DNA of 64,000 nt from Hypomyces perniciosus (taxonomy: Eukaryota; Ascomycota; Sordariomycetes; Hypocreales; Hypocreaceae), in the NCBI GenBank assembly GCA_008477525.1, contig SPDT01000007.1, positions 3,782,001-3,846,000 of the forward strand, written 5' to 3'. The notes under the pieces are model-generated. The model was not told the DNA's origin. It saw only the letters and a list, made by a program, of their open reading frames with translations, and did no database searches. Of this stretch, positions 34,066 through 46,744 are shown piece after piece. Every line of letters starts with the position of its first letter. Positions within the stretch are counted from its first letter, which is position 1. The translations under genes were made by a program, and so were the position numbers.

Positions 34066-36299
34066 TTACCACTCCACCCAGTCGTGCTGAGGAGCGACAG
34101 CACATAGAGCATCCCATCGGCTAGCCATCCAGACCACGACCAGGTGCAATGCCAGAAACAGTAGCCTTGCTCCCACACCTGAGTTGCGGAAGAGCCTTGT
34201 AATAACATGGGGTCGCCTTGCTGAAGGGGCGCTTGTACTAGCAGGAAGACCCAAGTCCAGAGCAGCAAACACAACCAGTGGTGCACTCACCTCAATGCTA
34301 GCCATATACGGCCAACAAGGCCGAACAAGTGTAGCAATCTTGATCATGAACAAGCTCAAGCGGCCAATATAGTTCACCACATCCCCCGTGAGTCCAATTG
34401 CGGTGCAAAAGCGCACCAATGCAAAGCCTGCTCCTGCCTCTACATGGGGAGAGGCCGCTAGAAGAAGCGGACGAGCGATGTGCGCATGTCCATTGGATTG
34501 TGATTGGGGATCACGCTGGTCTGCCGGCTGGAGATCGTGATAGCCATTTTGACTCCGGCTCTTAACGATGGCGTGAGTAGATTGCTGGGTGCTTGGAACA
34601 ACGGAAGCTTCGTCTCGGGAACTTGACCCGGACCACAAACTAGGATCCATGCTCCGACTGCGGTTATGTGTGTTCTTTCGCGAATCTGCTATACAATAAG
34701 ATCAAGTGCTGTCGGCATTACAAGACAGAGATACTCACCTGGAACTGGTGTGCCGGGAGCCGCCGGGGAGTCAAGGTTTTGAACTCGGCTACCACGCAAC
34801 CCGACGGCTGGACTCGAGCTCCGATCTCTCGTGACTCCGTCAAGGTTATTTTCGTTCTTCATCGCATTTAGCACTTCATTAGCACTCGGCCGCTCGACCG
34901 GGTCCAAAGCAAGCAGCTTCTTAAGCAACGTATAGAGCTTCGGTGGGAGGTCGGGGCGCTCGAGTCGTTCAAATTGAAAGCCCTTCCAGTCCGTAATTTC
35001 GGCCCGGAGCTGCTCGATATCCTCCAGCTCCTCCTGAACGGAATTGGCGCCTTGGTAAGGAAGTCTGCCGAAGCACATAAAGTACAGAATCATGCCCAAC
35101 GAGAAGATGTCCGATTTCGTTGTAAAGTTCCCATAACGGCCTGTGGTGCTGTCCATTCGCAATACCTCCGGTGCGCAATACGAAATAGTGCCGGTGGAAC
35201 CTGTAGACTTGCGTACCGCATGTTCCGCCTGGACTTCTCCAAAGTCACTGATGAGACATGTCAACTTGCCTCCTTCGCGGTGCAAAAGGCAGTTACTAGG
35301 CTTCAGGTCCCGATGGATATAGTTCGATGCATGAAGGTAGGCAACACCCGAGGTAATATCCTTGAACAAGGAATAGATTTCCTCAAATGACAACTTTCGC
35401 TTGCCTTCTAAAACATCCCGAGGGGGATCTAGCTGGCCCCTAGATCGCCTGCGAATCCGTTCCTTAAGATCCTCTTTAGTGACCTCCTTGGGTATGCCCC
35501 CGATGATGTACTGATGAAGATCGCCGCCATTACAGTACTGCTGAAGGATGAAAGCGCAAGCAACGCTGGGCCCAAACATGGTCAGTCTAACATCCTCCAG
35601 CCAGACATGGCGGTATGACACCAGATTCGGGTGTGACAGTTTGGCTAGTAGCTCGACCTCGATGAGGACCTTTTCAAGCCAGGCATGGTCGTCTCCGACG
35701 GGCACACGCTTGCAGGCGAAATGACCCAGGTGGCAGCCGTCAATCTCGTGCCGCACCAGCAAGACCACACCCTTGCCTCCTTTGCCGAGGGTCTTTTCCT
35801 CGACGAAGAAGGTTTTGAAATAGTTTGGACTGAAGGCCTCTCGCTTTATTCTGCTTCCTTCGGATGGGGTGACGCCCGGGGTGCTTGAGACGAATTCAGC
35901 ATCGTCGTCCACGACGCTCGCGGCTGAGGATCTGCGACTGGTGCTTGCTAGGGCTGGCTTGAACAGTCTCCGAATGGGGCTTGAGGGGGTGTTATTCGAC
36001 ACAAAATTGTCGTGTCCGGCTCGAAGCATGCGAAAGTATCCCGGATCGACGTATGACTCCGGATTCACATTGTAGGAACGATCGAAAGCATGGTCCGAAG
36101 TAGGCCCCAGCGGCCGATGGCAGGTAGGGCATTCGGCATATCCACGGATTTCCAGACGATGCGAGTCCGGATCGCGAACGACGATGGCATTGCGATGTCG
36201 TCTAGGCGGTTTATGTCAGCTGGAGCAGCAAGCTATGCGAGGCAACACCTACAGGACAATCTCGCGGCCCTCTCGCGGATGGTAAGGGATCAACGACAT
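34066..36299 (-). CDS. Iks1-type serine/threonine protein kinase
   Basis: Exons 36253-36299, 34739-36201 and 34066-34688 sum to 2133 bases, or 710 residues. The first exon MSLIPYHPREGREIVL joins RHRNAIVVRDPDSHRLEIRG and a CPTC pair, as in the fungal Iks1 family. The kinase domain (about residues 155-470) has a glycine loop LGKGGKG, catalytic Lys in FACKRV, HRDLKPSN, ISDFGE (Glu after DFG) and CAPEV, with an insert of about 50 residues after the hinge. The C-terminal region has two hydrophobic segments (APLVVFAALDLGL; ARLLFLALHLVVVWMAS), as expected for this membrane-associated family. The cellular role of Iks1 is poorly known. The longest open frame starts inside exon 2 without ATG, so simple ORF calls miss the first 93 residues. 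Confidence 0.88.
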
Positions 36300-39200
36300 G
36301 GCGATTCGAATCGGGTGTCGGTCACATGAATCAGTGCGAGCATGGCGAGAAGCCAGAGACGCACAAGGAAGCGGGAGTATGGAAAGGCTGGTGGAAGTTG
36401 TTGTTGAAGCCGAGATTGGAATGCGAGGTCTCTGTCTTGTTCTATCTTGGTAGGCTTGGTAGGCCTACATAGTTGCATCATCGCCCCCACGACGTAATCG
36501 ATGGCCCTGTCGTCAGCCCTGCAAACCTGCAAACCCCCGCAATACAAACGCCAGCATTTGCGCCAAGTAGTACTCCGTAACTGTATGTATCTTGTTAAGC
36601 TCCAGCTACCTAACGGCTGAATGAATTGGCCAACAGCAGGCCAAGCACATTAACGCGCTGGCGAAGATTTTATTCAGATGCACCAATAACGACCCCTGCC
36701 GTTCACTTGGGACAGTTATTAGCGTGACGTTTGCTGGTCGATACAGAATTTTCGAGAAGATGCCTTACGCATCTGCGAAGTATTAACACTCCGAGGTAAT
36801 ATGATGATGGACTTTGACCAAGGGCAGTACGAAGTACTCTGTACTCGTAGACATCTTTGCCGCCCCTGACAGGGCCCAAGTCTGATCATATCAAAACAAC
36901 TGGGCACAATATTGGTGGCGCTGGATCTCCAGTCAGCCTTGGAAGGGCTGCTTCGCCATGCACAGGACCTGCCGGTGTTGCTTGGCATGTCATCTGCGTC
37001 TACTTCGTACCTACGAGTATTAATCAGATGTGCTCCTTTATGGTGGCAACGCTACCAGAGGATTATTAGTATCCGATGTTTGCCATTCCTCCGCATCGGA
37101 TCTTCCGTTGCCCCAAACAACAGCCGACGAGCTCTATTGGATATTCCGCCATAAAATAGGATCGAAGGGCCTGTAGATTCGCCCTAGAGTAAAATGCCCA
37201 AAGCCTTTGACTGAGAAGAACAATACTACCTTACGTCAACGAACCGTCAAACGTGACCTTGACAAGGCCAGAGCAGTGCCAGGGACGCGTCATTTACCAC
37301 CCGCTCCCCGATGCACACGCTTTTCAATGGCAGCAGTGGAAATAATAGAATATCATCGTCAAAGCTGCAGATGAGTTTGGCGCGCTGGTGTCTTGTGCTT
37401 GACTCTGGCCAAGGTGGATTGATTCGGTGATGAGCTTCTGCGCTCACGGCATCTTGAATTAGAAGTAACACGGGACACTCCGTCCTGATCGGCGAGCATA
37501 GTTCCGAGTTGACGAATTGCTGCTTCGGTGACCAGCACGCGAGGGATCTCTGGACAATTAATAGAACTGAGACAGTGAGGCCTTCACAGTTTCTCAAATA
37601 GTTCAAGAACTAGGAGGAGACCACAGACCCCTGTGCCGCGTTTGAGTCCCGGACTGTGCAAATTACTAAGAAATCCCTACGGAGCACTTAATAGTACTCC
37701 GTACTTATTACGGATCCATGAACCTCTAGCCAGATGTGGCTGATCACTCATCAACATCATTGTCGGGTTCTTGGGCAAACGAATGGCTCTCTCAAAGCGA
37801 TCGCCGAATCCTCCATTTCGTACTTCGTACATGCCTACAAAACTGCACAAGCATCTGAGCGTCAGTGTTCCGCAGATACGAGTACTAAACCTAGGCTGGC
37901 TGGATCGTATTGGCTGTCCAAGTGATCACCAGCACTTTGAACTGACCCGCTTGGAATGTAACACTACGGGGTATGCGGCATATCTCGAGGCTTATGGCAG
38001 CCATCAGCTCAGCTTGTGTACTCCGTAGTACTCGTAAGCCCGCAGACAAAACGGACCTTGCCCTGATTAGTGACGGAGCGGAGGACTGCGAGGCCGACCG
38101 CCATCGGCCGACGACTCGCTTAAGCTCGCATTTAATCGTAGTCTACTGGTGGTATTAGCAGCAGTACTACTTTGGTTCGATCAGAGGGCACTATGGTTCG
38201 TGTTACTATTTGTGGAGTTTCGACCAGCAATTGCAATTTCAAGGACTTCGAGTTGAAGCCTTTCACCCAATACGGAGTCAAAGGACCGCGATGCTTTTGG
38301 GCGCGCACTTGTAGGACGTGACCTCGTACACGAACAAGTCGGACCGACCGACCATAAGAATTCGTATGACTGCCATCTTGGGAGAAATGCAAAAAGGGGG
38401 AGCAAATGCCCCGGACGCCGCTCAGGGTTACATTCTCGTCCTCGTCATTGGCGCTGTGCTTTGATACTTGGCTTGAAGCATACGAGTACGCGTATGGCAT
38501 CCTGGTCTGGTTGTCGTAGTAGTACTCCGTAATCCTTAGTCAATTCTGGAGATGGTGTTGGGCGCTCAGCCAACAGTTGCTGACGGCAATCTCCAGTGAT
38601 TTCAATAGTATTGCGATATATACAAAACATACAAGAAAGGCACAATACAATACAATACAATCATTCATCTTCTGCAATATTGTTTATAGAAAGCGGCATT
38701 GCCTACGCTTATCACGGGAAGTGGGAGACAAGAAGAGCCGGCGTACGGAGCTGGCCAAGTCGGATTGGCCCGTTGGTTACGCCACAGAAGGGCGAAAGCC
38801 GGACTGAAGAAAGCGGAGCCGGCGATACGGGTGCAAATCTCTTGGGACCTGCGGGAGTGGAGAGAAAACTCGAGTCCAAGAGATGGAGGAACGGGACCGA
38901 TTATCACTTAGTACGGAGTAGTACATATTACGACAAGCGTCAAACCCCCTGGCCAGTCAACCAGGACGCCCTTCATTCATTCAGCAGGGGAGGAAGAAAA
39001 AAAGCCTCCAAAAGGCCAGACCCGAACTTGCTTGTTCCATTGCTACCTCGTACGAGTAGATTGCCATTGTGCTTTACTAGCAGCATTTCGTATGCTGTCA
39101 TGGTTTCTGGGTCAATCCCCCCCTCCCTCGATCTCCCTCTTTCGTTCACACTCTTTCCCTCTCCATCTTGCTATTATTACCTACTACCTATATGACGGAG

Positions 39201-39655
39201 AGTCCGAGGTGGGAGAAAGACAGAGTGTGTGCGAGAGTGAGAGAGCTCTAACTACTATAGCGAGTGCTATTAGAGCCACAGACGAGCTCCCCTTATCAAT
39301 AAGCGCTATTCAAAACATAGTTTTGCTGGCGCCCGCCCTTGAGCCTTTAAGGTATGGAGTTCGAATACCGTCCGTCTACTATTATTTCCATTACTATTGC
39401 CATCTATTACGGAGTATCATGGATTGCTACTCGTATCTATATCCCCTGGCTCCATGTGGCTCAGATCATGCCACTCATATCTGAACCCTGAACCCGACCT
39501 TGCGTGGATCCCTTTCTATTATTCCCCCTTTGCTTTAACATCCATATCTCCTAAACATTGCCATGTTACTATTATTGTAATCTTTGCGATTGTTTTGGCT
39601 TCCAGCAACAAAACCATGACGGACTGACTCGAGTCGAACCATACAGACGGCCACA
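36300..39655. other. 3.4-kb gene-free region rich in short palindrome-like elements
   Basis: This is the largest gap in the window. No ORF in it shows domain signatures or intron-supported structure; the longest (38596-39195) reads low-complexity text. At least ten copies of the TACTCCGTA/TACTTCGTA element lie here, including 36571-36579, 36827-36847, 37001-37019, 37678-37713, 37820-37830, 38018-38034, 38518-38532, 38911-38924 and 39407-39416. An (ATACA)n run lies at about 38643-38661. Both flanking promoters should be in its ends. Confidence 0.5.
37678..37713. repeat. Short palindrome-like element, inverted pair
   Basis: TACGGAGCAC and TACTCCGTAC face each other across about eight bases and are followed by TTATTACGG, so the site could form a hairpin. 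It belongs to the dispersed intergenic family. Confidence 0.5.
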
Positions 39656-41493
39656 ATGGCCGAAAGGGCTCCCACGGGACGAGCCTCTATATCCGACGAG
39701 ATGGAGAAGACGCAGAGCGCCGCCATGGACGAGACGGGAGAGGTTGAGCGACGGTCATTCAGCATTGGCAGCATTGATAGAGAGAGGCGCATGTCGAATG
39801 CCGCCAGCGAGCTTGGCAAGCAGCCCTACCATGTTAGCCAAGATGCGGGAGATTCTAGCGACGAAGAGAACACCGTTTGGTGGGATAGTGACGATGACCC
39901 CGAGAATCCATACAACTGGCCGCGCTGGCGCAAGGTGCTTAATTGCGTTCTCATCAGTTCCCTGACATTCATCACGCCGCTGGCATCATGTAGGAAACCT
40001 GAGTCCCTCTACCATATACATGTATATGTATATAGGTATGCTAATGTCATATGCTTCATACAGCCATGTTTGCCCCCGGAGTCCCCGACCTCATGAAGGA
40101 ATTCCATACAGACGACCCGGAATTGGCCTCTTTCTGCGTCTCAGTCTATGTCCTCGGCTTCGCTGCCGGCCCTATGTTCTTCGCGCCACTGTCAGAACTT
40201 TACGGTCGACCCATCGTCTACCATATAACCAATGCTGGCTTCATTGGTGAGTTGATTCCTGCTGCGACGCTGAGCCATCGTTGCTGGGGACCGCAGCTGA
40301 CTTTCTCTCAGTCTTTGTCATTGCCTGCGCAAAAGCACCGTCCATGAGCGCCTTGATCGCATTCCGTTTCTTCAGTGGCATCTTCGGCTCCTGTCCCATT
40401 ACCAACGGAGGCGGCACCATTACCGACATGATCGTACAGGAAAAGCGCGGCGCTGCCATGGCTGCCTTTGCCATCGGTCCTCTCCTGGGTCCTGTTGTCG
40501 GCCCCGTTGTCGGCGGCTTCATCACCACTGGTCTTGGATGGCGCTGGGTGTTCTGGATGCTTGCGATTCTCTCGGGCACCCTATCGACCTTCTTCCTGCT
40601 CTTCTCCCGCGAGACGTACGCCCCCGTCATCCTACGCCAGAAAGCCAAGAGACTACGAAAAGAAACCGGCAACCCGCTGTTGCATTCCAAGCTCGACTCG
40701 GGCTTGAGCAACGCCGCCTACATCAAACGGGGCATCTTGCGGCCGTTCAAGATGCTCTTCTTGTCCCCCATCTGCGTCATCTGCGGGATGTACGTGGGAC
40801 TTGCATACGCATATTTGTATCTCATGTTTGCGAGTCTCACGCCACTGTTCATGGGCATTTACCACTTCAAGACCGAAGACGCCGGCCTTACGTTCTTGGG
40901 ATTGGGCACCGGCTGCATCATTGGCGTTGCTTACTTTTCCCTGACGAGCGACAGAAATATCAAGAAGAAGGCTGCTGAAGAGGCAGTGGCCGCTGCTGCT
41001 GAGGGCCGACAGCCGGAGGGCATGAAGCCCGAATATCGTCTGGTCCCTCTCAAAGTTGGTGCCATTGTGATGCCCATTGGGTTCTTCATCTACGGATGGA
41101 CAGCCGAATACCAAGTCCATTGGATTGCTCCCATTATCGGAACCGCCGTTATCGGTGTCGGCAATCTTATTATTTTCATGGTGAGCGCGTTCCCCCTTTT
41201 TCCAACCCCCCCTTATTCCATCTTTGTCTAACCATCTCCCACAGTCTCTCCAGATGTATCTCGTCGACACCTTCACCATCTACGCCGCCTCCGCTCTCGC
41301 CGCCAATGCCGTCGTTCGCTCTTTCGCTGGGGCTTTCCTACCCCTTGCCGGGTTACCCATGTACACCCACCTAGGCATGGGCTGGGGCAACAGCGTACTC
41401 GGCTTCATTGCCATCGCCATGATGCCCGCCGCATGGCTCTTCCTGAATCACGGGGAGAAGCTCCGAAAGCGATTCGAAATTAAAGATCTTTGA
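39656..41493 (+). CDS. MFS transporter, DHA1-type
   Basis: Exons 39656-39989, 40064-40246, 40312-41180 and 41245-41493 join in frame to 544 residues. A Ser/Asp-rich cytoplasmic N-terminus ends with [14 protein letters not shown], the typical entry to helix 1 in fungal DHA1 carriers. The exon 1-2 junction restores [18 protein letters not shown]. Loop 2-3 is [10 protein letters not shown], helix 4-5 GGGTITDMI and [15 protein letters not shown], and loop 6-7 carries [20 protein letters not shown]. Twelve membrane segments are expected in the plasma membrane. Substrates of relatives include polyamines, fluconazole and mycotoxins; nothing here fixes it. It is a different branch from the MFS gene near 12 kb. 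Confidence 0.9.
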
Positions 41494-42338
41494 AGCGAGC
41501 TCGATTTAACGCCTTTGGCGTGTTTTAGCAAAAAGAAAAAGAAAAAAACCAGCGATTTCACGTCAGCCTTTTCTTGTTTTTTCGTACGACAATTTTTTCG
41601 TCAATATATCACATGTATATATCCACCAACCATATTTCATGCGCATCATACCTAGATTGGGTTGTTTGAGTCTTTTGACAAGATTAAAGCCCCAATACTT
41701 GTAGCGCTCGCTTACTTTGAGCGGAGTTTCGACCACCGAAAAGTCATTCTCATATAATTGATTTTTTTTTAGCATATCCATACATATACGCATTGTGGAT
41801 ATTGCCAACGGCCTGGAAGGGATCATCGTTGCGTTGTTTCGGGGGAATTGGAACAGAGCGGAAGGGGAATACAGTACTCTGTAAAGGATCGTGGAAATGT
41901 GTTTTGTTTGTTGACTATACCTCTGTATATCCAAACAGGAAATTGGATATCATGCGGTTGAGCCTATGTACATGAATTGACTCTATCGTCTACGAACACA
42001 ATTTTGAAGATACATGGCATATGTGAATTAAGCACCAGCTCAGTGTATCTCATATTATTGTTAATCCTCCCATTTGGTGTTTTCTACTCGGGGACTTGAT
42101 GAGAAGCCTTGACGCGTACAGCATCACATAAAAATAGCCTAGAGACCGGCAAATGGAAAAAATTCATGGTGTTATCATACGAGAATTTCCATTGCTCAAT
42201 AACTAATGCTCTGGGGGATGAATCTACCCCAACTGATGTCACGGGGTATACTACTACCAGCCGTGGCCCTCTATCAAATGGTTTTTATCAATCTCTCTTC
42301 CCTTTTCCTTTTCCTTCCATAAACAAACTAGTAATCAT
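41494..42338. other. Convergent 3' intergenic region
   Basis: This gap lies between the stop codons of the MFS transporter and pyruvate kinase. It is AT-rich, with an AAAAAGAAAAAGAAAAA tract near 41528-41546, and shows no gene. Both 3' UTRs are expected here. Confidence 0.5.
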
Positions 42339-44109
42339 TTACATCTGGCCAATGCCCAGGTGCTCGGGGTCGGCCCGGACAATCCGCAGGGTATTGGTAT
42401 TGCCCATGCCACCCTTCCAGCCCTGCACAACGACGACGGTGTCACCTGCAGTGAGCGTCTTGAGCCCAATGGCGTGGCTGACAGCCCACTTGATGCGCTT
42501 GTCCACATCCTCCTGCCAGTTGACCGTCTCAAAGTCGGGCTTGGCCTCAGGATACAAGAAAGGATAAACACCACGATACAGGTGGCTGAATCGGCTGGTG
42601 GTGGGGCTTCGGGTCACCATAAAGATGGGGCACACAGGGCGGTACTTGGACAACAAGCGGGCGGACTCGCCAGATGTGGAGAGGACGATGATGCCACCAG
42701 CACCAAGATCCAGAGAGGCTCGGACGGCAGCCATGGCGCAGGACTCAACAGTCGAGACGGGGCGCTTGACGAGCGTGCACATTTCCTCGAAGAGGGAAAC
42801 GTAGGGGATGGTGTTCTCAGCCTTCAGACTGGCCTCGTGCATCTCGTGCACAGCCTCAGCAGGGTAGCTACCCTTGGCGGTCTCACCAGAAAGCATGACA
42901 CAGTCGGCACCGTCAGTGACGGCATTGCCAACGTCGCTGATTTCAGCACGGGTAGGGCGGGGATTCTTGATCATGGACTCAAGCATCTGGGTAGCGCAGA
43001 TGACGGGCTTGCCGGCCACGTTGCACATGGCGATCATCTTCTTCTGAGCAGCGAAGACCTCGGCAGCGGGGATCTCAATGCCGAGATCACCACGGGCCAC
43101 CATGACACCATCGGTCTCATCAAGAATCTCCTTGAAGTTGTTGAGACCCTGTCGGTTCTCAATCTTGGCAATGATCTGAATGCGCTTGCCCTCTTCACCC
43201 AGAACATCACGAATGTCCTTGATGTCCTGAGCACGGCGGATGAAGGAGGCAAACACCATATCAACATTGTTCTTGACACCAAACCGGAGGTCAGCCTTGT
43301 CCTTCTCAGAGAGAGCAGGCAGGTCAACATCGGTGTTGGGCAGGTTGACACCCTTTCGGGAAGAGATGAAACCGTTGTTTCGGGCGCGGGCCTCGACGGT
43401 CTTGTCATCCTTGATGCTGAGAACGTCGAACGCGAGAACACCGTCGTCGACATAGATGACACGGCCGGGCTGGATGACCTTGGTAATGTTCTTGTAGTCG
43501 ACATACCTAAGAATAGATCAGCACCAGGGGGCATAAAGAGCTAGAAACTCGACTAAAGAGCAAAGAGGGGTAGGAGCTTCCCCACCCTGACTGGCATTTC
43601 CAGACACCAGAGTTGGAGGATGCGACTGAAGGGGGGGGGGAGGGAGAGGCTTACATGTTGTCAGTGTCGCATGCGGTAGCATACTTCTCATCGGTGGTGA
43701 AGTTGATGATCTTGCCGGCAGAGATGGGGATATCCTCGTCGTTCTTGGTGTTGCCAGTACGGATCTCGGGTCCCTTGGTATCAAGGGCGATACCAACGGG
43801 CCGTCCAGGGTGGCTGGCAACGGCAGCACGAACATTGTCAATAACGGACTGGTGGTACTCGTAGCTTCCATGGGAGAAGTTCATACGGGCGACGTTCAGA
43901 CCGGCATCGCGGAGTCGGTTGAGGGCCTCGACAGAGTTGGTCTTCGGGCCGATGGTGCAGATGATGGACGTACGGCGGAAGTTGCGGGCAGGAGTGTACG
44001 CTGTGTCGAGCGAAGCCAGCCAATTGATCTTGCCACCAACATCAAGGTGGTCTTGAGCCGTGGCGGCGATGGTGCTAAATGAACGAGAATGGCTGGGAAT
44101 CTGAGACAT
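42339..44109 (-). CDS. Pyruvate kinase
   Basis: Exons 43655-44109 and 42339-43506, with a 148-base intron containing a G10 run, give 540 residues, close to other fungal pyruvate kinases. It makes pyruvate and ATP from phosphoenolpyruvate and ADP in the last step of glycolysis, in the cytosol as a tetramer. Signatures: [41 protein letters not shown], the catalytic region [43 protein letters not shown] and [18 protein letters not shown]. The junction reads DTDNMYVDYKN. Upstream lies a CT-rich stretch typical of highly expressed fungal genes. Codon bias is strong enough to leave a 394-codon open frame on the opposite strand, which is not a gene. The symbol varies by species. Confidence 0.96.
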
Positions 44110-44196
44110 GGTTAAGGAGGTTGCGGTGTGGAGGGGAGAATCCGTTTAGTGTGATGAAGGCGATGCTCGTTGGTGAGAGCGTCGTCGAGCCAGGCA

Positions 44197-44265
44197 AGGT
44201 GGCGATGAGGATGAGGATGAGGATGAGGAGAAGGAGGAGTAAAGTTGTAAAGGAAGAGGAGTGTT
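44197..44265 (-). promoter_or_regulatory. CT-rich leader/promoter stretch of pyruvate kinase
   Basis: Read on the coding strand, this block just upstream of the ATG is almost all C and T, with repeated CTCATC units. Such pyrimidine tracts sit near the transcription start of strongly expressed glycolytic genes in filamentous fungi. The role here is inferred. Confidence 0.4.
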
Positions 44266-45502
44266 TGTGAGGAGAAGAGGGAATAATATTAATGGAGGTG
44301 GAGGGGCAAAAGCTGGAAATATAGTGAGGACGTGGTTAACTGATAGTACCTTAGTAGTACCACCACACCTGGAAGCAGGACGCGGCGGGTGGGCTGGTGG
44401 GCGGCTGTCAGTGGCTGGATTTTTCTCTGTGTACAACATCGGAGTAATACATACATAAAACTGTAGTTGCAAAGCTGTGTCAAAACCAAGAAATGGGATT
44501 GGACAGCACAGGGAGCACTTCGTAATACTGCTACTGTTTAGTATGATGAGCCTGTGATGACGGTTGCAAATGGAATGCCCCGCGGTGAGGGGCTTTCGGA
44601 GGGACCAGCCGCTAGTGCCAGTGTTATCTTTGGGAGCTGGGCTGGATAGAGGGGCAACGAGCAAAAAAATTGTAAAATCCATTGTACATATTAAAAGGTC
44701 CGACTCGATCCAAGGGATGAATGATTACTTACCAGAGGAAATAAAATGGCCAAAATATCCTCAACTCCCACAGCAGTCCAAATAATCAGACATCCATGTT
44801 TTAATGTAGTAATAACATTGCCATGAGCCGTTTTCCAGTGCTTTGAAATGCGTGGCCGTTGACCATGGCGGCTGCTCGCATTCTTCGCCGCCGCGTCTGC
44901 CATCTCAACAAAACGAGATATTAGATCCCTTCGCTTTTTTGGTCCCTGCCCACGCAACCACATTAGTACTGTAAAGGAAAAGTGAGAGAGGCACCAGGGC
45001 CACGATACGAATACGTACCTCTGCTCAGGCGAAGCTCTGCTGCGCCATTCTCCCATTTCCTCATCAATTTTCCTTACAGATCTCAACCCACTCTTATCGC
45101 GCCCCTGCAGCTTCCTTTGCTCTGCCCCATTGACTTTACCCCTCTATCCACATCGGGGTTAGGGGTTGCCATCTCGGAGAAATCCCGGGTTCCGGCTGAC
45201 TAAGATGCCGAGGACCAGAAATTGCTGAATCATCCCTTGTTGAGTCACCTTTGCTGAGTCATCTTATCCCCTTTCCGAGCGGGGACCGGATAATTCCATC
45301 CCTGCCTCCGGAGGACCCTGACCGAACCAGCCATCGTCACCTCTCTTCCAGCCTCCCATAGCGTACATCTCTCACGGTTGCGATACCCCGTGCGCCGTCT
45401 TTCTTCCTCAAATATCTGCTGTGCAGAAGCTTATCATTCCAACTCTTCCGAACCCAAACCTCTTCGAGCCACGATTTCTCGCGAACGAAACAAATAGTCA
45501 TC
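44266..45502. promoter_or_regulatory. Divergent promoter region, pyruvate kinase / DUF1748 gene
   Basis: This region separates two genes reading outward. A minus-strand frame at 44691-45086 shows no domain. GCTGAGTCATC lies near 45252-45263, an AP-1/Gcn4-like TGAGTCA core, with further GAGTCA copies close by. CCCCTTT and AGGGG runs occur too. No other site is claimed. Confidence 0.35.
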
Positions 45503-46028
45503 ATGGTGGTACGTTGTTGACAAGATCACCCTTCCCCTCGTGCTTTGTCCTTGGCCTGCTCCACGCCAGCCTCGTTGGGAGCTGTTGCTTCGGATGACGC
45601 CAAAACCTTATCTTGCTTGCCCAGCCTTTCTAAGACTGCTTGCAGCTTCTCGACTTGCTGACGTTGGGGCTCTGGTCAAAGGTTGGACGACTGACACACT
45701 ACGCTTTCGATGCCGTTCTTCGTAAGTTCACCCCTTGTCTGAAGGAATCTTGGCCACGATGGCTCGCTAAACTTCTCAGTGTCGGCTTTCCTCGCAGGCG
45801 TGAAGCGATCGACCGGCTTGACGTGAGTGTTTCCAAGAAAATCGATTCGATCGTCTCTCAAACAGACGGGTTAACTCGTGTGTGCCCAGCTTCAAAACCG
45901 ACAAGGTCGCCGGCGAGAACAAGGAGATGTCCAAATGGATCGACAAGTACCTCGGTGTCGGCGAGTGGGTGATGGATCAGTCGGTCGCTATTGCTGGTTC
46001 AAGCGGCTTTTTCGAGCGCAAGCGATGA
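45503..46028 (+). CDS. DUF1748-family small protein (yeast YJL127C-B type)
   Basis: Four short exons: 45503-45508 (ATGGTG), 45682-45721, 45780-45822 and 45890-46028. They give 75 residues in one frame, with introns starting GTACGT, GTAAGT and GTGAGT. The protein reads MVVGRLTHYAFDAVL, LSAFLAGVKRSTGLT and FKTDKVAGENKEMSKWI, then DKYLGVGEWVMDQSVAIAG and a basic FFERKR end. This matches the DUF1748 family across its whole length; the yeast member is a small mitochondrial protein of unknown role. The first exon's 6 bases and the small size hide it from ORF searches. The exon 1-2 junction (acceptor TCAAAG) is the least certain; the rest is firm. Confidence 0.88.
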
Positions 46029-46744
46029 TTTCTTGATACGACCCAACCACTCCTCCTTATGGTGCCCAATCTATGCCAGTCAACATCGTCGCGGCAACGC
46101 ATCATATTCTTCTCCCCCTCAATATCCGTGGCCGCTGATTCCGAAATCCAGGATCTGCAAGATGAAGTGCTCTGTAATTTCCACACATTTGTCTGGGCAA
46201 AGGGAACGGAGCAAGATCCTGGAGCGGAAGCACGTATGAGTTTTTAACGACAAGCGGGGTTCGTCATGTTATTTCGGGCGTTGCAGGACACATTTTGATT
46301 TTGAATGTAAATACAAAATATGATGAAATGATTCGCATGAGAAAGAGAAACAAGCCTATCTTATTTACTATTTTATTCTGACCCGATAGAGTTACTCGCC
46401 GTATCCCCACAATCGCGATTCTCTCCCTATGTTCTCCGTAGTTATAGCCGAGGTTATTCGGGTTCCTCCGAATTGCATTCTACGCTGATACTAATCGCAT
46501 GCGCCGGGAGGGCGTATAAGCGTCCATGCAACAGAAGTTTATGAAGAAGATACAAGCAGTAAAAGTGCATGGCTATATTACTTACTAGGCAACAGCATTG
46601 CCAAACCGCTAGATGATAATTATTGAGCATTATTGCCATCAACTCCAGGGCCAGGACCGGGATTCTATCCCAGCTTTCCCTCCAAGTCGCATGTAAAACG
46701 GACACACAGTGGTCTGGTATTATACAGTAAAAGTCATCGTACCA
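46029..46744. other. Convergent 3' intergenic region
   Basis: This gap lies between the DUF1748 gene and the Atg28 gene, whose stop codons face each other. It is AT-rich, with no gene or repeat recognised. Both 3' UTRs should lie here. Confidence 0.5.

Noticed and set aside
33933..34286. Alternative C-terminal exon for the Iks1-like kinase with Trp-rich text
   Set aside because: It is the kinase's own last exon read in another frame. The main frame gives the expected membrane segments and stops at 34066.
36301..36340. tRNA-like TTCGAAT motif
   Set aside because: A T-loop-like word occurs, but no matching acceptor, D or anticodon stems flank it. No tRNA was found in the window by eye.
38596..39195. 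199-codon frame in the large gap
   Set aside because: Low-complexity, no intron signals, no domain, and starts inside an ATACA repeat.
11527..41493. Transporters as part of a secondary-metabolite cluster
   Set aside because: Neither MFS gene nor the ABC exporter has a polyketide synthase, peptide synthetase, terpene cyclase or pathway regulator nearby; neighbours are housekeeping genes.
42360..43544. 394-codon open frame on the + strand
   Set aside because: It is the exact antisense of pyruvate kinase exon 2. Strong codon bias in the real gene leaves the opposite strand open; the protein has no domain text and the frame crosses the kinase intron.
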